Positions 33,047-44,021 of a DNA stretch of 55,163 bases are shown here, piece by piece (position 1 is the stretch's first letter; every line of letters begins with the position of its first letter). The position numbers and the translations under genes were made by a program. The notes beneath the pieces are model-generated. The model had not been told where the DNA came from. It did not search any database and worked only from the letters and a program-made list of their open reading frames with translations. Source of the DNA: Neolentinus lepideus HHB14362 ss-1 (taxonomy: Eukaryota > Basidiomycota > Agaricomycetes > Gloeophyllales > Gloeophyllaceae). The DNA lies in NCBI GenBank assembly GCA_001632425.1, contig KV425641.1, forward strand, positions 1 to 55,163, written 5' to 3'.

Positions 33047-34574
33047 TCAAGGCCTCGAAGCAACAAGCCGTCCATTCACGAAAGTGGACACAACATTCCG
33101 GTCATCGCCCATATTCACCCACTTCTCAAAACCAAACCGTGCGCCATCTTCCGCCCAATAGTCGAACGCCTGATCTGGACGGTCCGCGTCCACAATCAAA
33201 GCGTCAAATGACTTCCCTATGTCGAGCGTACCCACCAGGTCCTGAATCCCCAGGGCCTCCGCACCGCCCACCGTGGCAACATGGAAAGCATACTTGAAGT
33301 CCACAGGCCATTTCACACCAGCTGTTGGCCAGCCCTCGCCCTCCCTGTCGACTGCTACAAACTCTTCAGTACGGTTCTGAATGACAGCGTTCCGGATGGG
33401 GCCGAGCATGGACGCGAAATAGCCTCCGGCAATGTCAGTCCCTAAACCGATCTTCAGACCACGGTCATGGAATCGTTTGACAGGCAGAACGGCCTGAGAG
33501 TGCATCAGATTCGCGATAGGGCACGACGACACGGACGCGCCTGCTCTGACGATCTCGTCCACCTCTGCATCGCGCAGGTGGGTACCGTGCGCGAAGAGCG
33601 TCTTGTCCGTGAGCAAGCCAAAGTGCTTGAAGATCGCCGTATCTCGTCCACCGCCAATGTCGGGGTGAAGCTTGCGTACGCGGAGGACCTGGTCGACTGT
33701 CTCCGACGCGTGAGATTGAACACGAACGTCGTGTTTCTTCGCTAGTTCTCCGAGTTTGGTGAGGAGAGCGTCGGAGCAGGTAGGCACGAAGCGAGGGGTG
33801 ACCACCGGATTTACCAGCGCGTCCTTGCCTTTAGCGTCTCGACCCGATTTCATCCCGTGTACGTAGTTGATGAACTCCTCAGTGCCCTCGTAGCTCTCTT
33901 GGGTAGTTTCGACATAATAATCGCGCGAATTCTGGTCCGCGCACACTTTTCCGACGAATGCGCGCTGTCCCATGTTTTCACAAATATCGGCCAGAAGCTT
34001 GGATGCGGGGACGTGGTTCGTTGCGAAGTACTGAACGCAAGTAGTCCCGTTTCGCAGGAGACGCTGAACGAGCTTCATGTAGAGGCTGCGAGCGTAGTCC
34101 AAGTCTGCACACTTGGCTTCATTCGGGAATGTGACTTCGTTTAGCCAGTTGAACTGTGATGGTACACATAAGTGTTCTGAGTGCTACAAAACGGAGAATC
34201 TCACAATTGTATAGTCTGTAGCAGTTCCGATCTGCTTGTACTGCGGAGCATGACAATGACTGATACGCGAGGCTGATGAGACTCTACGGCTTGCGCAAGA
34301 GATCAGTCAAGAAACAAGCTCACCAGTCGACGAACCCTGGACACACAAACTGCGACTTCCTCAATCTCAGCACTTTATACCCCTCAAACTCTTTCCCTGC
34401 CAACTTGAATACATCATCATCTGAGAATACGTTCCAGTCCGTCGACGGTAGACATTCCAGTGTGACTATCTTCCCAGTATCCAAAGACACGACACATAGA
34501 TAACTCTCGCGAATTCGGATGGCATCGCGAGTCGGCGTGTCGACGAATGTACCCAAGATTATGAGACCTCCCAT
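33047..34574 (-). CDS. GUD1: Guanine deaminase
   Basis: Three exons (34574-34324, 34259-34205, 34153-33047) give 470 aa, the usual size. It deaminates guanine to xanthine in purine salvage/catabolism; cytosolic zinc enzyme of the amidohydrolase superfamily. Metal and catalytic motifs: PGFVDCHCHAPQ (H-x-H zinc ligands, built across intron 1), FRNGTTC-like LRNGTTC, VQSHASETVDQV, FAHGTHLRDAE, SSCPIANLMH and GLGTDIAGGY (metal Asp). The C-terminus (FDALIVDAD) closes the beta domain. The 55-nt second exon supplies the substrate-loop APQYKQIGTATDYT. Confidence 0.93.
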
Positions 34575-35313
34575 CGTCGCCAGTAATTCGTTGACGGCTG
34601 AAGTCTGATATTTTATACAAGATGGAGAAGATCCTCTTTATCATGCATCACATGGTGGCTAGAGATAAGCTCGGAAAGACCTCGTATCGTGCCAGGAGTA
34701 CTGCTCAACAGTGCTAGCTTGAGCAGTTCATGATCAAGTGCTATGTTATGTATTGCCGTTTCGTACGTGCACGTGGTGGGTTCGGCGCATGCCGACGATT
34801 TAATAGTACATATTTCCCGATAGGCACCTTGAGCAAGTTGATACTAGGCTCGATAAACCATTTAGTACTGATATTGCAGATCACAACACTAGGCGAAGCG
34901 GTGGCTCAACCATCAAATCCAACTCTGTCCTGCGAAGAAGTGGATTCATCAGGATATTTGTCACCACCACGTCGAATTGGACAGTTTCTTTCAGCCACAC
35001 GTTTATTGCGCTTTCCGCCAATGTGCACGCAGAACATGCACGGAAAGGGACGGGAGACTGACGTACCATCGAGTCAGATTCCGCGGAAAATGACCTGCCT
35101 GTGAGTCTAAAGCATGTTCAGAAAATGTGGAATGCAGAGAAAACTGTCTTTGTGTTTGGCTTCCTCGTACCAGATGTCCTATCATGATGATTGATCCTTG
35201 CCACGATCTCTGCCTCCACTCTTCCCCATAATCATATATGTTTGTATTACCAGCAAATCAACGCCCTCCATTGCTTATCCCGACTCCATCTTGTACTACT
35301 CTCATCGCCTGGT
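34575..35313. other. Intergenic
   Basis: Upstream of guanine deaminase; frames such as 34730-35104 have no domain. Confidence 0.5.
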
Positions 35314-36309
35314 CTACTGCGTATCATCGCCCATAGACCACACCAGACGCATATATGTCATCAGACTCGGGAGGGTACCGTCGAAGTCCGCATCCCACGA
35401 TCTCTCCGGTGAGTCAGCCATGTAGCCCGCGTCAGAGCAGGGCGACGGGCTCCTTGACGTATCACTTCCTTCCTCCTCAATACCGAAGGTATTCAAATCG
35501 ATCTCCTCGTCCCACCAACTGTCATCGGAGTCCTCCTCATCGTCTGCCTCGTCTGCACTGGGATGCATATCGCTATGGCGACCCTCGTTCAGCCAGCTCG
35601 GGAGGGTAGTAGGTTGGTGAGGCGCCGGTTGACTGAAGTAGCAGACCCCGTCAGTGGCGGCCTTGCGTAGATTGCTGTCCCAGTACTGTGCATATGCGGG
35701 GATAGGTCTGAAGACTTTAACAGGAACTCGGCTTTCAGTCTGCTCAGCGGGTAGGTTGATTGGTTTGATCTGTTGATCAATGAATTAACTTATTGTCAAG
35801 TACCATTCGGCGCTAAGGAGTAGGGCACGCACGGTTCCGCTCGAGCTGGTCTCGCTGTTCTTGGGCAACGGTCTGAATACTAGTGTCGGTAGCCTCTTTC
35901 CGTCCTCGTCTGGCTTGTCCTTTGGCATCACCCACTCGGGCATCGTCATGCTGGCTTGGGGAGCCTCTTCTAAATGGTTATCGTAGCTCTGTTGGAAGGG
36001 CCTCGACGTTGACTGCCCGTTCGCTTCCAGCGCAGATTGATCACATACCATTTCATACGCCAGCTTCCGCGCGACCTGCTGCAATCTGACCTTGCATTCA
36101 TCATTCTCCATCGTGCTCAGTAACCTGTCGAGTACTGGGAATACGTTGCTACGGGATAGCTGCAGGCTTTCGGGGTTGCTTGGCCTTAGCGCTCTTTCTT
36201 CAGTCTCCTTCGCGGGAACAATGACTGAAGACAATCGGCTATAGTCTTTGCGACCGGTGAAGGTGTTTTCGGTTCCACTCGACGGCATGCTAGGCGGTAG
36301 CAAGAACAA
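35314..36309 (-). CDS. Uncharacterised protein with acidic C-terminus
   Basis: Two exons (36309-35833, 35769-35314) encode 310 aa. The donor GTGCGT follows SSSGT and the acceptor precedes IKPINLPAEQ; reading through the intron instead stops soon after. The N-terminal half is polar with a modest helix (FPVLDRLLSTMENDECKVRL); two similar short blocks, PTLVFRPLPKN and VKVFRPIPAYAQYWD, repeat a V-F-R-P-I/L-P motif. The C-terminal third is strongly acidic (EADDEEDSDDSWWDEEIDL). No known domain is recognised. The VFRP-P repeat is the only internal pattern. Real coding status is supported by clean splicing and composition. Confidence 0.65.
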
Positions 36310-37438
36310 GAGGTTGTGTTGTGCCTAACGGTAAGGACTGGAAGGCGCGTGCAATCGCGTGTGACTTTGGGTCACGTTATCGCGCTTTCTCAGTCCATTG
36401 TTTGCCCCTTCTTGTGCAATAGCCCCTATGTACGGCCCATATTTTTCGCTCCTCTGGATCCGTCAAACTTCAATGTCGATGCTTTTGCCGAACCGTGGCT
36501 TGTCTGGTGACATCGGCGATTTACGCTTCAGACGCAAAATTCTCCATCCGTGAACACATATAAACCTCAGGCGACCCATTTTGTCCCAGATCCATCAGGG
36601 CCAGGGTCCCGAAGCTTTGGCTCTCCGTACACCCCACAATCTGGCAAAAAGAAGGCACTGATAGTTCATCCGAATCCATCCTAAGCAAGCCAGAAACTAC
36701 TAGTCGACTTGCACGTACAAAATATGGGCGGGTATCGCGTACCTTCGCAGTTCATGACGGTCTTCACTCTCAGGCTTATCTCAAATCCTGCTAGGTTGAC
36801 GTCGCAGACCCCGAGATTGCAAAGTGCAGTTCACATGACGTCAGCACTAGCGCTGCTGATAACGCGTAGGACCGCACTGGGTGCAGCGGATCGCCTCTAG
36901 CCTCTTCGAGAACTGCATCCTGTCCGTTTCCTCACATCAGGATGGCTTTCGTACTCACCCTTAGGATATCTCGGAGAAGATGATTTTCTTGTCCGCGAAT
37001 GGGTATGCATCAAGTAATCTGACATCCTCGTGCTATGTGCTGTGCATTTCCTCACAGCCTTTCGCACTCACATGGTATGACTCTTGCTTTTATGCACCGA
37101 TGCGAGTTATCTCCTGCGTAACCTACCCGACGACTGGGCGCTGTCAGCGTTAAAAGGGAAGATTTCACCTCAACCATCTGTGGCGCGAGAAGATATCTGT
37201 CATCAAAGGACATTGCAGTTCATAGCAGTGTTGCCGCATATATGCTCTTTCAGGTACCAGCTATGATTGAAGGTTTAATAATTTGCGTGCATTGATATTG
37301 AAGCCTTGAACTGTATTGCACACATTCTTCTCTTCTATCAGCGTTTCGATACGACAGCGGGGCAGTTCTGGTGCAAGCGCTCTGGTTATATACTATCAAA
37401 TTTTCAAGCATGCTCTACTGACACTGAGAACCCAAACG
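36310..37438. other. Intergenic
   Basis: Divergent spacer between the acidic-protein gene and the 7-TM gene. No gene recognised. Confidence 0.5.
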
Positions 37439-38763
37439 ATGAGGGACTTCAGCATTGGGCCGGCGCAGATCGTAGCGTTGTTCATGACATGCATATTCTA
37501 CGGTGCGTATGGAGCATGGTCTGGGTATATCCTTCTCAAAAGGCTGAACATGCGCGTGGTCGAATAGGTATGCTGCTCGTGACGACGAGTCTCTGCTTGA
37601 ACATCCTTCTCCTAAAGAAGGATAGGAATACTCTTAGCCACCATATTGCACTGGCTGCAACCCTCTGCATGCTGGCTATCGCGAGTAACGACGCTGCTCT
37701 TGGCTTAGCGCACGTCCTGGACGCTTTCGCGTACTATACTGGGCCAGGGGGCGCCGAAGCTGAGCTCAGTCATGTCTCATCCTGGATAAACGTTGTAAAA
37801 CTCGTCAACTATTTGTTACAAACCACGATCGGCGACTTTCTCCTAGTATGTCGTTGATTGTTGATTTATCAGAGCGTCTACTTCTTTCTGACTGGGAGGC
37901 ATCAATGCTAGGTCTACCGCTGCTACGTAATTCATGACCGTCGTCGCGCGGTCATAGTTCTGCCAATATTTCTTTGGCTCGCCTTTCTCAGTAAGTAATA
38001 GCGCTCCAGTATCCTCCTTGCCCGTATCCAGCTCACTTTCATCCAGTCACATACAGCACTGCCATCTATGTAACAGCTAATCGACATGCCTTGGGTAGCA
38101 TTTCCTCTGATCAAACCCCGTTTATAACCGCGGCCTCGGTGGCAACATTAGTTCAAAATCTTGCCACAACTGGTGTGTCCTTTTACGACTTCCTTCCTGT
38201 AGCTTCTGATCTCTCTGTATAGGCATGATAGTGTACAAACTGTGGTCGCACGAGCGTCGAAATAGGGAGTTCCTAGCAGGAAGCTTGACGCGTCGTCGCC
38301 TCACCCGCGTCATTGGTATCATCATCGAATCTGCGTTATTCTACACTATCTTCACTTTCCTGACACTTGTAACCTTTCTGGCCGACAACAACGCTGATTA
38401 TGCATTGTCGGACTGTGTACGTGACATGGCTCTGACATTTGTAGCATGTATATTACTAACCTGAATTCTTCTTTCTCCAGGTCGTACAAATAATCGTGAG
38501 CATGCAAATACCCTCTGTATTCTTACTCTCTCATCAGATCATCCTAGGGCATCTCATTCAACATGATCATAATCCGCGGTCATGGAACGTTATCCGCGCG
38601 CTGGGAAGACCATGAGCCAAGTCAGATCTCGCAGCGTACAAATCAATTCCGCATGACGGATATGACATTGGGATTCGGCGAAAATGATCACCGGAGGAAA
38701 GTGTCCGAGATATCTGAATGCCCCCAACCGAGCATATATTCAGAAGTTGCGAGCACGCCATGA
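37439..38763 (+). CDS. Agaricomycete 7-TM membrane protein, 7 exons
   Basis: Exons 37439-37502, 37568-37845, 37912-37990, 38047-38172, 38223-38416, 38481-38495, 38548-38763 give 323 aa. Landmarks: SIGPAQIVALFMTCIFYG, TLCMLAIASNDAALGLAHVL, SSWINVVKLVNYLLQTTIGD, VYRCYVIHDRRRAVIVLPIF, GMIVYKLWSHERRNRE, ESALFYTIFTFLTLVTFLAD and VVQIIGISFNMIIIR, followed by a polar tail. This order (Y.CY.....R..V..LP..LW, then GI.FN.I.IR) is shared by a very large Agaricomycete family of unknown role, often compared to receptors. Exon 6 is 15 nt; it is required to bring VVQII next to GISFN. An alternative, shorter exon 1 junction at 37542 would shift the frame. Confidence 0.8.
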
Positions 38764-39036
38764 ACTGAGAACTTGGACAATGCATTTCGTTCGTTTTGCA
38801 TATATCACGTTTTTGTTGTAGTAGTTGTACTCATACCTGACATATCTCCCTGTCGTCATTACTACATAAAGAGATGACCAGTGGCAGATCTCTCTTAAGT
38901 CCAAGATGTAACATGTATGAAGCTTGTGCAGACGATCGCTGGCTTGAGCGTGAATGTGGATGAACTAATCAAAGGAAAACAACTTTCCCGGGTCGCTAGG
39001 ACCTGGGGCGATATGGAACTGTGAGTGAAGGTAATA
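38764..39036. other. 3'-3' spacer
   Basis: Between convergent genes; nothing seen. Confidence 0.5.
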
Positions 39037-39876
39037 TCAAACTCGCGCAGATGCGCTTCTGCCCATTCTCCGCCTTCCACTAAAACCCCAATCTTCGAAA
39101 AGACCGCTCCCGTGTTCGCCGCTCGTATAGTCCGGCGGGCTCTCCTCCAGCGGTGACTCTACATCGTCTGCATCTTGGACCCGAAACACCAGCCCTACGG
39201 GCACTCCTTCTCCGAGCCGCCGCCTCACTCGATCCATCTTCTTGCGGCGCTGGGTCTGCTCGGTCTCAATGAAGAAGCTGTGCCCCTCGAATGACGGTTT
39301 CGGAGGTACCGGAGACGCTACGGATGGACGCCGAGAACTAGAGTGTGTGCTGTGAGCGGGGAGGTGGATCTCGGGGCGTGATGGAATGGGACGAGGGGAT
39401 GACAATGAGTCGGGCTCGAGGGAGAGGGACGATAGCTTGTAGGAGAGGGCGTCGTCTGAATGAGCGGAAGTCGGAGCATACGCCGGTTTGTGCGTCGTTG
39501 GGCGCTTGTGTTTCACGAGCTTTGTGGAGGAGCTTGATGAAGGTCTCGACGAACCTGTCGATGAAGAGGATACGGAGTGGGAACGCTTGTGCTTTGATGA
39601 AAGTGATACATGGATTGGATCTGCGACGAGGGACAAGAGTACTCAGTCGAGGACATAAAAGTGTGACGAGTTATTGAACGCACCATCCTCTCGATGAAAA
39701 CAAACTTGACAAGATTCAAGATCGATGTCGACGTCTACGAGCTTGGGCGGTGCACCAAGTACCTTAGCTAATTTAGTGGTAGACTTTAGGAGGTGCATAC
39801 GCTGGTGATGCGTTAGGTTATTCGTGGTGGGCGGGGGCCGCGGGTAGGTGTAGGTTTGTCCGTAGGGGAGAGACAT
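39037..39876 (-). CDS. Ser-rich uncharacterised fungal protein
   Basis: Two exons (39876-39684, 39620-39037) encode 258 aa. The N-terminus holds a short helical block, HHQRMHLLKSTTKLAKVLGA, of a type seen in many basidiomycete proteins of unknown role. A long Ser/Pro/Lys region follows (SVSSSSTGSSRPSSSSSTK) and a C-terminal block with ETEQTQRRKKMDRVRRRLGE and ESPPDYTSGEHG. The basic stretches could be nuclear-localisation signals (inference). Splicing joins HRED to DPIHVSL. No enzymatic domain. Confidence 0.6.
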
Positions 39877-40530
39877 TCTATCCGGGCGACCAAGATAACA
39901 ATACAGAAAGTAAGTAAGGATACAGAGAAACGGTTCGGACGCGCCGTAGAAGTAAGGATATAGAGGGAGGGGAGCACAAGGGGCTCTGTCGAAACGTTCG
40001 TGGTAGCCGACGTGCTGTGTACATATATCTGCTATACAAAAACGATGGACATTGCAGCATCATGCGTGTCACCAAGCCTTCGTGATGCCAAATGCATTTC
40101 AGTGCCTCTGTTCGTGTCACTTGATCGACCTGTGCATAATAGTCAGAATGCAACCTTACTCCTACTCGTTAGTCCTGCAGGGCTATCTGAAATGAAGATC
40201 AGCAAGAACTTTCGGCGGAACAAAAGAGCGTTTCCCATGGTTATTGTTGATCTCAGAAGCTTCGTTCTCTCAAGCAGGAATGAGGTGGTCGAAGCGGACA
40301 CCGGGACGGTAGCCGAGACAATAAGACATTATACTGTGGGAACTCGTACGTGGAGGTCAAAGATGCGGACAAGGGACACAAGGGGCAGCTTGGACCTGGG
40401 CACACATCCATAGTATGTGATGTAAGTACTAGTCTAGTCGTTAGGTTGCTACAGGTAAATGACAAGAGTGATGCAAAAGATGTGGCAACGAGAACGTATT
40501 GGTGGAGTATGCATGTGGTGACCTGATCGA
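39877..40530. other. Intergenic
   Basis: A 137-codon frame at 40000-40413 shows no recognisable domain and no splice context. Confidence 0.4.
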
Positions 40531-40532
40531 TA

Positions 40533-41511
40533 CTATCATAAGGGCGGTTCTGTCAAAATTTAGGCAAATGGCCTGCCATCATCTTAATTATGATGAATCC
40601 CTAGTAACTTTTTTCAGGCATCATAGTATGACTGTATATCTATCTTCTGCAACAAAACCCATGTTCATATGTTGCACAGAAGTTGATAGACAGATGTGCC
40701 GGTTAGGGTTCGGGGAAATTGGGACAGGACCTAATTGACCGTTGAAATTTACCAAGCAGCAGGCCGTAGGCCTAATTAACAGGTGTAATTGACCGTTATT
40801 TACCAACGGGGTCCGGGNNNNNNNNNNNNNNNNNNNNNNNNNNNNNNNNNNNNNNNNNNNNNNNNNNNNNNNNNNNNNNNNNNNNNNNNNNNNNNNNNNN
40901 NNNNNNNNNNNNNNNNNNNNNNNNNNNNNNNNNNNNNNNNNNNNNNNNNNNNNNNNNNNNNNNNNNNNNNNNNNNNNNNNNNATTCTCCGTTCTCAGTTA
41001 TGGTGACCGAGTGCAAATATTGAAATTCGTGACTGTACATCTCGTGCTCAAATACGCACGTGGCGCAGCTAAGTACCATACCATGATGATGTAAGTGGCC
41101 CGAGGTATATGGAGTCTATTATGTCTACTACACACCCTCGACCTTTGTATAATGAGCTTGTGCTGGTCCCAGCTAGTACTCCCAAATTAACCCAAATTTA
41201 CCGGTAAATTTCCTGTAAATTACATGTGTTAAATAACCGAGGTAATTTACACGTCCCAAATTCCCCGAACCGTAGTGCCGGTGCTGAGATCTGAGACATT
41301 GAATAGCGGTAGTTCTGTCAAATCTTGATCGCAGTATTTGGCCTCGCATTTTACAACCACTGAAGATTTTGAAAATCTGACTTTGTAGTCGTAATCGCAT
41401 GGTATGATTACCCCTATGTACCAACTTTTATGCCCTACCATTTTGTATTGCTTGAGTTCTCGGAGTTATGTCAAGAAATTGCGCGATTTGACAGAACCAC
41501 CCTTATGATAG
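40533..41511. mobile_element. Palindromic TIR element with TA flanks, containing an assembly gap
   Basis: CTATCATAAGGGCGGTTCTG at 40533 is mirrored by CAGAACCACCCTTATGATAG ending at 41511, and TA flanks both ends (40531-40532, 41512-41513). A second inverted pair lies inside: GGTTCGGGGAAATTGGGAC (~40707) against GTCCCAAATTCCCCGAACC (~41254-41272). A further direct copy of the tip (GGTAGTTCTGTCAAATC) is at ~41309. The centre is unread (N). A Tc1/mariner-type MITE is the likeliest class, inferred from the TA flanks. Confidence 0.7.
40818..40982. other. Assembly gap (run of N)
   Basis: 165 undetermined bases lie near the middle of the palindromic element. True length is unknown. Confidence 0.99.
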
Positions 41512-41513
41512 TA

Positions 41514-44021
41514 TCCCGGAGACTGCCAGTACCCGAAAAATTACTGGCATCCAGCAGTCCAGGAACAAGCCCCGAGCTATCGAACGGTCGAGCGGAGTGG
41601 AATGCTGCATAGCGCGAGGCGCAGCTTCCTGTGTCCAATATCCTTAGACGAAAAAGATTGTAGTACCCTCAGGCGGACCTGTAACTCCGTATACTATGTT
41701 TTCTCAATATACAAAAAGTGGGGGGAAAGTAGAAAATGGAAGGTGAGTAGGTACTAGGGAAACTTCGGCCTATGAAGATTATGCTCTCAGTCGTTGGGTG
41801 TATCACTCGACTGAATTAGAACTGGTACCTGTGAATATTATGCTGTAGGCGTATGAGTACCGGTACGACGTTACAGACAATTGAGCGACTCACCCCTCAG
41901 TCGTGAATGTAGGGAAAGCTGGACGGAACACGTTGTGGACAGCCTCTTCTTTCTGCCACGTGCTCGCCACGCCATTGGTCCGCTTACTTCCGTGTCTCTA
42001 ATTATACAAATTCACGGCTGAGGCAGTTTCTTCACAACCGTCATCTTCAGATTTGCCTAGAGGGATGAAAGATGCAAGTACTCCAACGTACTGGTGACCG
42101 ATTTACCAGTCCAGTTAGGCCTTTTTTTTAAATTGAATTCCGGTCTAATTCGACATCCCTCGTCGATGATGGCGCTGCATTTTCCACCGAATCGTGGGAT
42201 AGTCATCTACAACCAAACACAATCCATAAAGTATGTCGTACTGAGAGAGAAAGCTATGAGAAAGCAGTATACCTGGGTGAAGAGCTGCAACGTCGAGATT
42301 GAAAATTCACCAGTGATAGCGTTGAGTTCGTGAAACTTTGTGCGCACACTCTAAGTTGATATGATCTTAACGTCCATCTTTTCATCTTCGTCCAAGATAG
42401 GTACGCATCCCTGACTTCGACGACAGGGATGCATTGATGGCTGCTTGAATCCGGGCTAATAGTAAGAGGTGAGAAGGGGACACGAAAGGATGAAGAAATG
42501 AAGAATACGAGCGGTAGTGATTTTTGATATTTCCCTGCTCTTTTCAACGTTAGAGTTCTCGTATGTCCTCTTATTTCCATCTTCTCCCCTGGGTACTGGC
42601 TTGACACACGTTCTCCAGAAAACAGAATTTACTTGCCGCCTCGCGACCACTAGCTAATCCAGCTAATACGCCGTCGAGTCTCTACGAATTAGCCTTACCC
42701 GTTACTCGGGGTGACTAAGAGCTCTTGGGCACCCATATGACGTTAGACCGGGATTGGACTCTCTGATCTATATCCGCGCAAAAGCAGAATATTCTTCCAT
42801 CACGAAAGGGACATGACAGTAACTATATTGCCATATCACTCCGCTTCTCGACTGTGACGCAGACTCTTCTGCTACAGGGTTCGGTCTTCTCCCCACTCCT
42901 CGATCTGGAACGCTTCAGGGCATACGCCACATCGCGAAGCTATGTGGATTAGGAGCCACCTGACAGCGGGACGGTATGCTTGAACTAGCGGGACTCAATG
43001 AATGGACAGGTGTTTTCTTTCTTTCCTCGCACTTCTCCGTGCATGCTGTCTCCATGCATGTTGCCTTCGGGTGCCTGTGTAATGATATAGCATAGCACGG
43101 AGGGCTCATTCCACTGTTAGAATATACCTGTGCTCATGCGATATATATATATATATAGAATCTGTCCAGGTAGCGCCGCCTCGTGCTGCTAACAGCCGTT
43201 GGTCCGCCTCCTTCAAGCGCTACCTCTCCTCCGGCCATCACCCAGTACTACTGTTGTGATTCCAGCGACTTCAAAATGCTCCCGTCGAACGTGAACAAGA
43301 CAATTAATGAATCGGCTTCGGGAGGCCCTTGCGGCAGACAGGGATCTAAGGAGTTCCGAGAAACTAGCCGTCCCTTATCGTCTTGACATCGTATCGATCA
43401 CCATCCTTCTTGCAGACAATCACTCAGATGTGTCAATCTTCCCGCAGGGAAAAATCCCTGTCCATCCCTCCTCTGGTCCTGAACGAATTCAAGGAGTTTT
43501 AATGGAACTCGCCGGCGGAAAATTTTCCCCTGAGACTAGGGTAGTCCATAATCTTAGTGCGTAGACTACCAATTCATTGGAAATGGAAACGTTTGGTTGA
43601 TAATCAAGAATGGCTGCTCCGTGAGGACTACATCGAATGCACAGGCGCCAATGGTACATGAGAACATGCGTGTTTAAGAGCACAAGCGATAAGGTCCTCG
43701 AAGCGGGATCGTAAGCGAGATGATTTCTAAAGAGAGGCAAGCATACGTTGGCACCTGCATTGTGGATTGATAGAACATTTGACCAAGGTCACCAGGCTCA
43801 CCATCTGCGCTGAACTGTCTTTCTAGGCTTGAGCATCGTACTCTACTCCTGGCTCTTGTGAGCTATCCTTGCTGCCTGTATTCGAAGAAATGTAGTCTGG
43901 TACATACGTCGGACGTCATCCCTACAACTACACGAGTGCATATCGATACATCACAGACATACGTTAATAAATAGTGGCAAGGCTGAAAACACGTTGAATC
44001 CCGAAGTTCCATGGACGTCAC
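41514..44021. other. Gene-poor spacer
   Basis: About 2.5 kb without a gene I can support. It has an (AT)n run at 43140-43158. The frame 43307-43564 (ALAADRDLRSSEKLAVPYRL ... ELAGGKFSPETRVV) looks mildly coding but matches nothing known to me. Confidence 0.45.

Noticed and set aside
40000..40413. 137-codon open frame on the plus strand
   Set aside because: No domain, no splice context, low-quality composition and no neighbour logic; likely chance.
43140..43158. (AT)n run as a possible promoter or origin element
   Set aside because: Simple microsatellite far from any supported gene start.
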